A DNA stretch of 64,000 nt from DATFQE01 sp963739085 (GTDB taxonomy: Bacteria > Actinomycetota > Thermoleophilia > Gaiellales > Gaiellaceae), in the NCBI GenBank assembly GCA_963739085.1, contig CAVTZA010000014.1, forward strand, positions 1-64,000, given 5' to 3'. Below the pieces are notes generated by a model that had not been told where the DNA came from, ran no database searches, and worked only from the letters and a program-made list of their open reading frames with translations. The position numbers were made by a program, and so were the translations under genes. Position 1 is the first letter of the stretch. Every line of letters starts with the position of its first letter. Below, one piece after another: positions 47,230 through 55,040 of this stretch.

Positions 47230-48458
47230 AGTCGCGCCTCCGCAAGGTCGAGCGCGCGCTCGAGCGCGGCGAGCTTCGCCAGACACTCGTCGTGCTCGGC
47301 GCTCGCGCGCGAGTCGGCGACGATCCCGGCGCCGGCCTGGAGCAGCGCCAGGCCGTCGTGCAGCACGATCGTCCGGATCGCGATGCAGGTGTCCATCGTG
47401 CCGCCCGGGAGCACATACCCGACGGCGCCCGCGTACGGCCCGCGGCGGTAGCCCTCCAGCTCGGAGATCAGCTGCATCGCCCGCACCTTCGGCGCGCCCG
47501 AGACGGTGCCGGCCGGGAAGCACGCGCGCAGGAGGTCGTACGGGCCGACTCCCTCCTCGAGCTCGCCGGCGACCTCGGAGACGAGGTGCGTGACGTGCGA
47601 GAACCGCTCGGGCTCGAGGAAGCGCTCGACCCGCACCGTTCCTGCCCGGCAGACGCGCGAGAGGTCGTTGCGCCCGAGGTCGACGAGCATGACGTGCTCG
47701 GCGCGGTCCTTCTCCGAGGCCAGCAGGCGCTCGGCGTCGCCCTCGCCCGAGCGGGTCGTGCCGGCGATCGGGTTGAGGCTGGCGCGGCTCTCCTCGCACT
47801 TGACGAGCGTCTCCGGCGACGAGCCCACGAGCGAGAGCCCATCGAGCTCGAGCAGGAAGAGGTACGGCGAGGGGTTCACGCGCCGCAGCGAGCGGTAGAG
47901 CGTGAGCGCGTCGACCGCCGTCTGGCGCCGTGCGCGCTGAGACACGACGATCTGGAACGCGTCCCCGCGCTTGATCGCGCGCTTCGCGTGCTCGACCGCC
48001 CGCTCGTAGCCGAAGCGTCCCGGCGAGCGCAAGGTCGCGCCGCGCCGGTGCCCGTTCGGCGAGGCCGGAGCCGGGAGCGCCGCGTCGAGCCGCTCGCCGA
48101 TCTCGTCGGCGTCGCCGCACAGCACCTCCGCGAGCCCGAGCACGTGGTCGAACCGGATCAGCGTCTCGGGGACGACGAAGCGGCTCTCGGGCAGCTCCGG
48201 GCCGACGTCGGGGAGCGGCACCGTGGGCTCGAGGGTCGCGGCGTAGTCGTAGCCCACGAAGCCGACGACGGGCTCGCCGCAGGCCTCCGCCTCGGCCAGG
48301 TCGACGATCCGCGAGCCGCAGCCCACGAACGAGTGACGCCCGAGCCGCCCGCGCTCCACCGACTCGAGCAGGAAGCTGGCCCGCCCCTGCCCGCGCAGCC
48401 GGACATAGGCCCCGAGGGGGCTGACGAGATCGGTGTTGACGACGGTCGTTGCGTTCAT
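47226..48458 (-). CDS. trpE: Anthranilate synthase component I, compact form
   Basis: This 410-residue chorismate-using enzyme has the catalytic core AFQIVVSQR, NPSPYLFLLEL, LVGSSPETLVKCE, PIAGTTRSGE, HVMLVDLGRNDLSRV, GTVSGAPKVRAMQLI and ADSRASAEHDECL. The tryptophan feedback element is present as SFLLESVERG near residue 35. The protein is about 80-100 residues shorter than most TrpE, the loss being in the N-terminal part. The ATG at 48458 is preferred over a TTG three codons upstream. It lies just after the attenuator terminator, so expression depends on readthrough. Confidence 0.93.
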   Translation of the reverse strand: MNATTVVNTDLVSPLGAYVRLRGQGRASFLLESVERGRLGRHSFVGCGSRIVDLAEAEACGEPVVGFVGYDYAATLEPTVPLPDVGPELPESRFVVPETLIRFDHVLGLAEVLCGDADEIGERLDAALPAPASPNGHRRGATLRSPGRFGYERAVEHAKRAIKRGDAFQIVVSQRARRQTAVDALTLYRSLRRVNPSPYLFLLELDGLSLVGSSPETLVKCEESRASLNPIAGTTRSGEGDAERLLASEKDRAEHVMLVDLGRNDLSRVCRAGTVRVERFLEPERFSHVTHLVSEVAGELEEGVGPYDLLRACFPAGTVSGAPKVRAMQLISELEGYRRGPYAGAVGYVLPGGTMDTCIAIRTIVLHDGLALLQAGAGIVADSRASAEHDECLAKLAALERALDLAEARL

Positions 48459-48462
48459 TTCG

Positions 48463-48497
48463 GACAAACAAAAAGACCCTCCGGACGGAAGGTCTTC
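48463..48497 (-). terminator. trp attenuator (intrinsic terminator)
   Basis: On the minus strand a 10-base stem with one G-U pair (coding-strand arms AAGACCTTCC and GGAGGGTCTT, arms at 48487-48496 and 48473-48482), a GTCC loop and a run of five T then GTTTG lie between the leader peptide and trpE. This is one of the few U-rich terminators in the window, and its place fits a classical attenuator. Confidence 0.85.
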
Positions 48498-48527
48498 GAG
48501 CGGAACGGGCTGTGTGCCTAGGTCAGA

Positions 48528-48593
48528 TCAGGCGACGCTCCCGCCCCGCTCGTGGCGCCACCACCAGGCCCAGCTCCGCGTGACGGAATGCAT
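48528..48593 (-). CDS. trpL: trp leader peptide with four Trp codons
   Basis: ATG at 48593 opens a 21-residue peptide containing WAWWW (four Trp codons within five) and a TGA at 48528-48530. It ends 31 bases before the attenuator stem. When charged tRNA-Trp is scarce, a ribosome stalling at these codons would favour an antiterminator and allow trpE expression. There is no ribosome site; the -10 box ends only 7 bases before the ATG, so the leader is probably translated from a leaderless mRNA. Confidence 0.82.
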   Translation of the reverse strand: MHSVTRSWAWWWRHERGGSVA

Positions 48594-48600
48594 CAAATGC

Positions 48601-48629
48601 AGGGTAAGACCACCGCTCTCCGGCGTCAA
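48601..48629 (-). promoter_or_regulatory. trp operon promoter (TTGACG-N17-TACCCT)
   Basis: On the minus strand, TTGACG (48629-48624) and TACCCT (48606-48601) are separated by exactly 17 bases. The best -35 match in the window is here. The predicted start is at or beside the A of the leader peptide ATG at 48593. Confidence 0.78.
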
Positions 48630-48916
48630 GTTGCCTCTTCCTGGCTCACTTCGCTCTTGGTGAGCGCGAGCACCTCGGCGTAGATCGCACGCAGGCCGTC
48701 CGGGGTCAGCGGGCCACGGTTCGCGCGCTGCAGGTCCTGCAGCATCAACTCCTCCCGCGCGGTGTCCACGAACTCGAGCCCACGCGAGTCCTTGTAGGCC
48801 TTCAGCCGCGCCACGAGCTCGAGCCGCTTGTTGATCGCGGAGATCAGCTTGCGGTCGTTGTCGGAGATCTGTTCGCGCAGCTGGCGGATCAGCGGATCGG
48901 CTTCCGGATCGCTCAC
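48626..48916 (-). CDS. Chorismate mutase, AroQ type
   Basis: This 96-residue stand-alone AroQ enzyme converts chorismate to prephenate. The pattern LIRQLREQISDNDRKLISAINKRLELVARLKAYKDSRGLEF is typical, with the conserved Arg, Lys and Asp-Arg residues of the active site, followed by REELMLQDLQRANRGPLTPDGLRAIYAEVL. The GTG at 48916 is chosen because the TACTCT -10 box ends 7 bases upstream; an in-frame start at 48961 adds 15 unlikely residues. Its 3' end overlaps the trp promoter region (-35 at 48624-48629). It is divergent from aroF, so the shared 65-base gap carries both promoters. Confidence 0.88.
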   Translation of the reverse strand: MSDPEADPLIRQLREQISDNDRKLISAINKRLELVARLKAYKDSRGLEFVDTAREELMLQDLQRANRGPLTPDGLRAIYAEVLALTKSEVSQEEAT

Positions 48917-48923
48917 CGGGCGG

Positions 48924-48929
48924 AGAGTA
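48924..48929 (-). promoter_or_regulatory. -10 box TACTCT for chorismate mutase
   Basis: TACTCT ends 7 bases before the GTG at 48916, consistent with a leaderless start. It lies back to back with the aroF -10 box. Confidence 0.45.
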
Positions 48930-48966
48930 GCGGCGCCGGTCAGCGAGCGACATTCCACCAAGCCCC

Positions 48967-48972
48967 TACACT
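48967..48972 (+). promoter_or_regulatory. -10 box TACACT for aroF
   Basis: TACACT ends 9 bases before the GTG at 48982. It is 37 bases from the divergent chorismate-mutase -10 box, so one regulator could control both. Confidence 0.45.
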
Positions 48973-48981
48973 TGCCAAGCC

Positions 48982-50025
48982 GTGGCCGTCTACAACGGAT
49001 CGCCGGAGTTGCTCATCGTCATGGGCCCGGGCGCGACGCTCGAGCAGACCGAGCATGTCGTCGCCCGGCTCGAGGAGGCGGGAGCGCAGGCTCGCGTCTC
49101 CCGCGGCCGCGAGGCGACCGTGATCGGGGCGATCGGCGAGCGCGACCGTTTGGCCGCCCTGCCGATCGAGGGGTACCCGGGCGTGGAGCAGGTGCTGCCG
49201 ATCCTCAAGCCGTACAAGCTCGTCGCCCGCGAGCTGAACCCCGACCCCACCGTGATCGAGGTCGCCGGCCGCCGCATCGGCGACTCCTACTTCGGGCTCA
49301 TCGCCGGGCCGTGCACGGTCGAGTACCGCGAGCAGACCCTCGAGACGGCGCGGGCAGTGTCGGCCGCCGGCGCGACGATGCTCCGCGGGGGCGCCTTCAA
49401 GCCGCGCACCTCGCCGTACACCTTCCAGGGGCTCGGCGTGGAAGCGCTCGAGGTCCTCCGCGAGGCGCGCGAGGAGACGGGGCTGCCGATCGTCACCGAG
49501 CTGATGGACCCTCGACACGTCGAGGAGGTCGTCGAGACCGCGGACGTGATTCAGATCGGAGCCCGGAACATGCAGAACTTCCTCCTGCTCGCGGAGGTCG
49601 GCCGGATCGACAAGCCCGTGCTCCTCAAGCGCGGGCCGTCCGCGTCTGTCGAGGAGCTGCTGATGGCCGCCGAGTACGTGGCCAAGGAGGGGAACGACCG
49701 GATCATCCTCTGCGAGCGCGGGATCAAGACGTTCGAGACCTCCACCCGCTACACGCTCGACCTCGGCTCGGTGGCCGTCCTCAAGGAGGAGACCCACCTG
49801 CCCGTGATCGTCGATCCCTCGCACGCGGCCGGCAGGCGCCAGCTCGTGCTCCCGTTCTCGCGCGCCGCCGCCGCGGTCGGTGCGGACGGGATCATCGTCG
49901 AGGTGCATCCGCGTCCGGAGGAGGCGCTGTGCGACGGCCCGCAGCAGCTGCCCGCGGCGGAGTTCGCGCAGTTCGCGGACGAGATCCGCCACGTGGCTGC
50001 GCTGATGGGCCGCGAGATCGGTTGA
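48982..50025 (+). CDS. aroF: 3-deoxy-7-phosphoheptulonate synthase, type I-beta with ferredoxin-like regulatory domain
   Basis: This 347-residue enzyme joins PEP and erythrose-4-phosphate, the first step of the shikimate pathway. Residues 1-70 are the ferredoxin-like domain (LLIVMGPGATLEQTEHVVARLE; ATVIGAIGERD) that gives tyrosine or phenylalanine feedback in the Thermotoga-type enzyme. The barrel follows with the metal Cys in LIAGPCTVE, GGAFKPRTSPYTFQG, IQIGARNMQNF, LLKRG, ILCERGIKTFE and VDPSHAAGRR. The next gene, tyrA, starts 5 bases after its stop, so they are co-transcribed. Confidence 0.95.
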   Translation: MAVYNGSPELLIVMGPGATLEQTEHVVARLEEAGAQARVSRGREATVIGAIGERDRLAALPIEGYPGVEQVLPILKPYKLVARELNPDPTVIEVAGRRIGDSYFGLIAGPCTVEYREQTLETARAVSAAGATMLRGGAFKPRTSPYTFQGLGVEALEVLREAREETGLPIVTELMDPRHVEEVVETADVIQIGARNMQNFLLLAEVGRIDKPVLLKRGPSASVEELLMAAEYVAKEGNDRIILCERGIKTFETSTRYTLDLGSVAVLKEETHLPVIVDPSHAAGRRQLVLPFSRAAAAVGADGIIVEVHPRPEEALCDGPQQLPAAEFAQFADEIRHVAALMGREIG

Positions 50026-50029
50026 CGCC

Positions 50030-51121
50030 GTGGCCGTCGAGCGCCTTGCACTCCTCGGCACGGGGCTGATCGGCTCGTCCGTCGGGCTCGCGGCCAAGCG
50101 GGCCGGGGCGGGGGCGGTGGCCGGGTACGACCCGGATCCGCGGAGCCTGGAGGTCGCCGCCGAGCGGGGCGCCGTCGACGAGCCGGCCGGCTCGCTCGAG
50201 GAGGCGCTCGCCGGTGCGTCGCTGGCCGTCCTCGCCGCGCCGGTGGCGCAGCTGGCGGCGATCCTTCCGACCGTGCTGGGCTCGAGCGACTGCACCGTGA
50301 CGGACGTCGGCTCGACGAAGGCTGCGGTCTGCGCGGCGGCGGCCGGGACCGGGCGCTTCGTCGGCGGGCACCCGATGTGCGGCTCGGAGGCGCGCGGCCC
50401 CGAGCACGCGACGGCCGACCTGTTCGAGGGCGCCACGTGGTTTCTGACCCCGGTCCCGGAGACCGATGCCGGCAGCCACCGGCTCGTGCACGGCTTCGTA
50501 TCCGCGCTGGGCGCGACGCCGGTCGCGATCGAGCCCGAGACGCACGACCGCGTCGTCGCGCTCACGAGCCACCTGCCCCACGCCCTGGCGAACATCCTCG
50601 TCAACCAGGCCGGCGCCAACCGCGTCGAGGGGCACGATCCGCTCGCGGCGGCCGGCGGCTCCCTGCGCGAGATGACGCGCGTCGCGGGGGCGAACCCACG
50701 CATCTGGGTCGACATCTTCCTCGAGAACGCGGCCGCGCTCGGCGAGTCGCTCGCCGACCACCGGCGGCGGATCGAGCAGCTCGAGCAAGCGCTTCAGGCC
50801 CTCGACGCCGGCTTCCTCGCCCGCTGGATCGGCGAGGCGTCGTCGAACCGCCGCCGGATGCTCGCCGAGGCGTTCCCCGACCCGGGCGCGCTGCAGCAAC
50901 TGCACGTGCACGTGCCCGACCGCCCGGGCGTGTTGGCCGGGATCACGCAGGCGCTCGGGGCGGCGCGCATCAACATCGAGGACTTCGAGCTCCAGCACGT
51001 TTCGCCCGAGCGCGGCGGCAACCTGACCGTCCTGGTCGCCGGCGAGGATGCTGCACGGCGGGCTGCTGAGCTGCTCGAGGAGCAGGGGTACGGCGTCGTC
51101 GTCGAGCCGGTGCTCGAGTGA
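50030..51121 (+). CDS. tyrA: Prephenate dehydrogenase with C-terminal ACT domain
   Basis: This 363-residue enzyme makes 4-hydroxyphenylpyruvate from prephenate with NAD. The Rossmann motif LLGTGLIGSSVGLA is at the N-terminus, with GHPMCGSEARGPEHA and LTSHLPHALANIL holding the catalytic His residues. From about residue 290 an ACT domain (LHVHVPDRPGVLAGITQAL, INIEDFEL) provides feedback control, probably by tyrosine. The GTG at 50030 is the start. Its TGA overlaps the aroA GTG (GTGA). Confidence 0.94.
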   Translation: MAVERLALLGTGLIGSSVGLAAKRAGAGAVAGYDPDPRSLEVAAERGAVDEPAGSLEEALAGASLAVLAAPVAQLAAILPTVLGSSDCTVTDVGSTKAAVCAAAAGTGRFVGGHPMCGSEARGPEHATADLFEGATWFLTPVPETDAGSHRLVHGFVSALGATPVAIEPETHDRVVALTSHLPHALANILVNQAGANRVEGHDPLAAAGGSLREMTRVAGANPRIWVDIFLENAAALGESLADHRRRIEQLEQALQALDAGFLARWIGEASSNRRRMLAEAFPDPGALQQLHVHVPDRPGVLAGITQALGAARINIEDFELQHVSPERGGNLTVLVAGEDAARRAAELLEEQGYGVVVEPVLE

Positions 51122-52404
51122 CGACGGTCGAGCCCGCAGCCGCGCTGGCCGGGCACATCCGGGTTCCGGGCGACAAGTCGATCTCGCACCGGGCCGTGCT
51201 GCTCGGGGCGGTGGGGGAGGGCGAGACGCGGATCACGGGCTTCGGCCGGGCCGGGGACACCGAGTCGACGCTGGCCGCCGTCCGGGCGCTGGGCGTCGAG
51301 GTGGCCGAGGACGACGTCGACGTCGTGCGCGTCGCCGGTGTCGGGCTCCGCGGCTTGCGCGAGCCGGACGGCGAGATCGACGCGGGCAACTCCGGGACGC
51401 TCATCCGCCTGCTTCCGGGTGTGCTCGCCGGCCAGGCGGGCACGTTCACGCTGACCGGCGACGAGTCGCTGCGGTCGCGGCCGATGGAGCGGATCGCCGA
51501 GCCGCTGCGGAAGATGGGCGCCGGCGTCAAGACCACCGACGGCCGACCGCCGGTCATGGTCACGGGCGGCGAGCTGCGCTCGATCCGCTACCACCCGCCG
51601 ATGCCCAGCGCGCAGGTGAAGTCGAGCGTGCTGCTGGCCGGGCTCTACGCGAACGGGGGCGAGACGACCGTCGAGGAGGCGCTGCCCACTCGCGACCACA
51701 CCGAGCTGCTGCTCAGACACGCGGGAGCGCGCGTGACCCGTCACGGCCGCCGTGTCTCGGTTGCGCCGACGGAGCGCCTCGAGCTCGGGACGGTCGAGGT
51801 GCCCGGCGACTTCTCGTCTGCCGCGCCCTTCATCGTCGCGGCGACACTGCTGGCGGGCTCGGATCTCTACATCCACGACGTGGGCATCAATCCGACGCGC
51901 ACCGGGCTGCTCGACGTGCTCGAGCGCATGGGCGCCCACATCGCGATCTTCAACCGGCGGCGGCTCGGCGGCGAGCTGGTCGCCGACCTCGAGGTGCGCT
52001 CGGCGCCGCTGACCGCGACGCAGGTCGGGCCGGAGGATGTCCCGCGCATGATCGACGAGCTGCCGCTGTTCGCCCTGGCGGCCGCGTCCGCCCGAGGCGA
52101 GAGCGCGATCCGGGGCGCCGAGGAGCTGCGGCACAAGGAAACGGACCGCATCGAAAGTGTGAAAGATGCGCTGAAAGCCCTTGGCGTGCGGGTCACGGAG
52201 AGGCACGATGGCCTCGGGGTGAGAGGGGTACCCTCCCGCCCCAGGGGTGGGGGCATGGACGCTCGCGGCGACCACAGGCTGGCCATTCTGGGCGGGGTCG
52301 CTGGAGTCGTGTCCCGCGAGGGCGTGCGCATCTCAGGAGCCGACGCGGCGGCTGTTAGCTTCCCCGGATTCTTCGAGTTGCTGGAGTCCGTGACCGAGCG
52401 ATGA
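51118..52404 (+). CDS. aroA: 3-phosphoshikimate 1-carboxyvinyltransferase (EPSP synthase)
   Basis: This 428-residue enzyme has DKSISHRAVLLGAVGEGE (shikimate-3-phosphate and PEP site), IDAGNSGTLIRLLPG, SAQVKSSVLLAGLYA, TRDHTELLLRHAG, DFSSAAPFIVAATLL and the catalytic ELRHKETDRI near residue 340. It makes EPSP, the precursor of chorismate. The sequence GVRGVPSRPRGGGMDARGDHR just downstream is a Gly/Arg-rich loop, perhaps specific to this lineage. It is translationally coupled to tyrA; cmk follows with a GGAGAG ribosome site. Confidence 0.95.
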   Translation: MTTVEPAAALAGHIRVPGDKSISHRAVLLGAVGEGETRITGFGRAGDTESTLAAVRALGVEVAEDDVDVVRVAGVGLRGLREPDGEIDAGNSGTLIRLLPGVLAGQAGTFTLTGDESLRSRPMERIAEPLRKMGAGVKTTDGRPPVMVTGGELRSIRYHPPMPSAQVKSSVLLAGLYANGGETTVEEALPTRDHTELLLRHAGARVTRHGRRVSVAPTERLELGTVEVPGDFSSAAPFIVAATLLAGSDLYIHDVGINPTRTGLLDVLERMGAHIAIFNRRRLGGELVADLEVRSAPLTATQVGPEDVPRMIDELPLFALAAASARGESAIRGAEELRHKETDRIESVKDALKALGVRVTERHDGLGVRGVPSRPRGGGMDARGDHRLAILGGVAGVVSREGVRISGADAAAVSFPGFFELLESVTER

Positions 52405-52420
52405 GCGCCTGGAGAGCCCG

Positions 52421-53053
52421 ATGATCGTCGCCATCGACGGGCCCGCGGGGGCCGGCAAGAGCACCGTCGCTCGGCGCCTGGCCGAGCGTCTCGCCTTCCG
52501 CTACCTCGACACCGGGGCGATGTACCGCGCGCTCACGTACCTCGCGCTCGAGCACGACGTCCCGCTCGAGGACGGCCCGGCGCTCGCCACACTGGCCCGC
52601 GAGCACCAGGTCACCTTCGACGAGGAGGGAGGGGTCGCGATCGGGGGCCGGGACGTCACCGAGGCGATCCGCGAGGCGCGTATCGACCGGGTCGTCTCCA
52701 CCGTCGCACGCCACCCGGAAGTCCGCGCGGTGATGCGCGACCGGCAACGTGATCTCGCAGAAGAGGGTGACGCCGTGATCGAGGGCCGCGACATCGGCAC
52801 CGTCGTGGCGCCGGGCGCCGAGGTGAAGGTGTACCTCGTCGCGGACCACTCGGTACGGGCGAGCCGCCGCCAGCACGAGCGGCCCGAGATCGGGGCCGAC
52901 GCGCTCGCTACCGACCTTCGGCTGCGCGACGAGAGCGACGCGGCGCGCATGCAGCCTGCGGACGACGCGATCGAGATCGACACGACCGATCTGGACGTGG
53001 CCGACGTGGTGGAGCGGATCGAGCAGCTCGTGCGCGCACGGTCGGCCGCGTGA
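52421..53053 (+). CDS. cmk: Cytidylate kinase
   Basis: This 210-residue kinase phosphorylates CMP and dCMP. The P-loop DGPAGAGKSTVARRLAE opens the protein, followed by LDTGAMYRALT (nucleotide-binding), the NMP domain and a late IEGRDIGTVVAPGAEVKVYL and LRDESDAARMQPADDAIEIDT. The ATG at 52421 has GGAGAG upstream. Its TGA overlaps the plsC GTG. The aroA-cmk-plsC-der order is a chained cluster in many actinobacteria. Confidence 0.95.
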   Translation: MIVAIDGPAGAGKSTVARRLAERLAFRYLDTGAMYRALTYLALEHDVPLEDGPALATLAREHQVTFDEEGGVAIGGRDVTEAIREARIDRVVSTVARHPEVRAVMRDRQRDLAEEGDAVIEGRDIGTVVAPGAEVKVYLVADHSVRASRRQHERPEIGADALATDLRLRDESDAARMQPADDAIEIDTTDLDVADVVERIEQLVRARSAA

Positions 53054-53700
53054 ACAGCACGGACGTCTTCTGGGCGCTCGGCCGTCCCACGATGGGGGGC
53101 GCCGTGCGTCTCCTCGCGCCGCTGCGCGTCTACGGCGCGGAGCGCGTCCCGGCCGAGGGGGGCGTCGTGCTCGCCCTCAACCACTTCAGCTGGCTCGACC
53201 CCGCCGCCTTCGGACAGGCATCGCCGCGGACGATCTACTACATGGCCAAGTCCGAGGCGCACGCGGTCCCGGGCCTCGGCCAGCTGATCCGTGCGTTCGG
53301 CACCTTCTCCGTCCGCCGCGGCGAATCCGACCGCGAGGCGGTTCGCATGATGCGCACGATCGTCCGCGAGGGGAAGGCGCTGGGCCTCTTCGCCGAGGGG
53401 ACGCGCCAGAAGAGCGGCGTACCCGGCGAGGTCAAGCCGGGGGCCGCGATGGTGGCTCTCCAGGAGGACGTGCCCGTCGTCCCCGCCGCGATCCACGGCA
53501 GCCAGGGCTGGCGCCTCGGTAGCTTCCGCCCGGTTTCCGTCGCCTGGGGCGAGCCGATGAGGTTCTCCGATCTGCCGCGGAACGCGAAGGGCTACCGCGC
53601 GGCGTCGGCCAGGATCCAGGACGCGATCAGGCGCCAGTTCGACTTCCTCGTCGACGCGCACGCCGTCGGCCGGCCGAAGACCGCGCTTCCCCCCGCATGA
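53050..53700 (+). CDS. plsC: 1-acyl-sn-glycerol-3-phosphate acyltransferase (PlsC family)
   Basis: This 216-residue protein carries the catalytic NHFSWLDP (N-H-x4-D variant) at about residues 46-53, the substrate site SVRRGESDREAVRMM, the FAEGTR motif (EGTR) and VPVVPAAIHGSQ. It makes phosphatidic acid from lysophosphatidate. It is embedded between cmk and der with 4-base overlaps on both sides, as in the common cmk-plsC-der cluster. Confidence 0.9.
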   Translation: MNSTDVFWALGRPTMGGAVRLLAPLRVYGAERVPAEGGVVLALNHFSWLDPAAFGQASPRTIYYMAKSEAHAVPGLGQLIRAFGTFSVRRGESDREAVRMMRTIVREGKALGLFAEGTRQKSGVPGEVKPGAAMVALQEDVPVVPAAIHGSQGWRLGSFRPVSVAWGEPMRFSDLPRNAKGYRAASARIQDAIRRQFDFLVDAHAVGRPKTALPPA

Positions 53701-55040
53701 GCACCGGGGACGTCGAGGTCGCGGGGCCGGAGCCTCGCCAGCGGCTACTCGGGCGCGTGGCCATCGTCGGCTTTCCGAACGTCGGCAAGTCGACGCTCGT
53801 GAACCGGTTGACGGCCTCGCGGGCCGCGGTCGTCCACGAGACCCCGGGGGTGACCCGCGACCGCAAGGAGCTCGTGTGCGAGTGGAACGGGCGCGAGTTC
53901 CTCCTGGTGGACACCGGCGGCGTCGACATCGCCGACCCGACGCCGATCACGCGCTCGGTCGTAGAGCAGGCGCAGGCCGCGATCGAGGAGGCCGACCTGA
54001 TCCTCTTCGTGGTCGACGGCAAGGCCGGGATCACGCCCGGCGACGAGGAGCTGGCCGCGATCGTGCGTCACTCGCACAAGCCCGTCTTCCTGCTCGTGAA
54101 CAAGATCGACGACCCGCGGCGCGACGCCGAGGCGCTCGAGTTCCACCGACTCGGGCTCGGCGACCCGGTGCCGATCTCCGCCGTCCACGGCCACGGCACC
54201 GGCGACCTGCTCGACGCGATCGTGGCCGCGCTGCCCGGCACCGCCGAGGCGGCGGTCGGCGACGACGCGATCCGGGTGGCGATCCTCGGCCGGCCGAACG
54301 TGGGCAAGTCGAGCCTGCTCAACGCGCTGCTCGGCCAGGAGCGGACGATCGTCTCGGAGGTGCCCGGCACGACGCGCGACTCGATCGACACCGTGCTCCG
54401 CCGAGGCGACCGCACCTTCGTGCTCGTCGACACCGCCGGCCTGCGCCGCAAGCGCCATCAGCGCCAGGGCGTCGAGTACTACTCGGAGCTGCGCGCGCTG
54501 GCCGCGGCGGAGCGCGCCGACGTCGCCCTCGTCCTGATCGACGCCACCGAGGGCGTCGTCGAGCAGGATCTCGCCGTAGCGGACGTCGCCCGCAAGGCGC
54601 AGGACTCGACGCTGGTCGTCCTGTCCAAGTGGGACGAGTCCAACGTGACGATCGAGGACGTCCGCCCGCGGCTCGAGGCGCGGCTCCGACAAAGGCCGCC
54701 GCTCGTCGCCGTCTCGGCGAAGACCGGTCGCGGCGTCCAGCGCGTCCTCGACCGCGTGGAGGAGCTCTTCGACAAGTACACCTCGCGGATCTCGACCGGC
54801 GAGCTCAACCGCTTCCTGCAGCAGCTCCGGGAGGCGCGCCAGCCGCCGCAGAAGAACGGCCGCCGCCTGAACCTGCTCTACGGGACGCAGATCACCGCCC
54901 GGCCGCCCCGCTTCCGCCTGTTCGTGAACGACCCGGGGATCGTCACGCGCGACTACGGCTACTGGGTCGAGAACCGGCTCCGTGACAAGTTCGACCTGGA
55001 AGGCGTTCCCGTCTCGATCGACTTCGTGCGCCGCTCGTGA
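53697..55040 (+). CDS. der: Ribosome assembly GTPase Der (EngA)
   Basis: This 447-residue protein has two tandem GTPase domains and a KH-like C-terminal domain. Domain 1 has GFPNVGKST (GFP where many have GRP), DTGGVD and NKID; domain 2 has GRPNVGKSSLLNAL, PGTTRDSIDT, DTAGLRRKR and SKWDE. The C-terminal KH segment has NRFLQQLREARQPPQ and NDPGIVTRDYGYWVENRLRDKF. Der acts in 50S maturation. ATGA overlaps plsC; its own TGA overlaps the gpsA GTG. Confidence 0.95.
   Translation: MSTGDVEVAGPEPRQRLLGRVAIVGFPNVGKSTLVNRLTASRAAVVHETPGVTRDRKELVCEWNGREFLLVDTGGVDIADPTPITRSVVEQAQAAIEEADLILFVVDGKAGITPGDEELAAIVRHSHKPVFLLVNKIDDPRRDAEALEFHRLGLGDPVPISAVHGHGTGDLLDAIVAALPGTAEAAVGDDAIRVAILGRPNVGKSSLLNALLGQERTIVSEVPGTTRDSIDTVLRRGDRTFVLVDTAGLRRKRHQRQGVEYYSELRALAAAERADVALVLIDATEGVVEQDLAVADVARKAQDSTLVVLSKWDESNVTIEDVRPRLEARLRQRPPLVAVSAKTGRGVQRVLDRVEELFDKYTSRISTGELNRFLQQLREARQPPQKNGRRLNLLYGTQITARPPRFRLFVNDPGIVTRDYGYWVENRLRDKFDLEGVPVSIDFVRRS

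Noticed and set aside
45644..47416. A fused TrpD-TrpG protein suggested by one long open frame
   Set aside because: The frame passes through trpG in the wrong phase; trpG and trpD are separate with an ATGA overlap.
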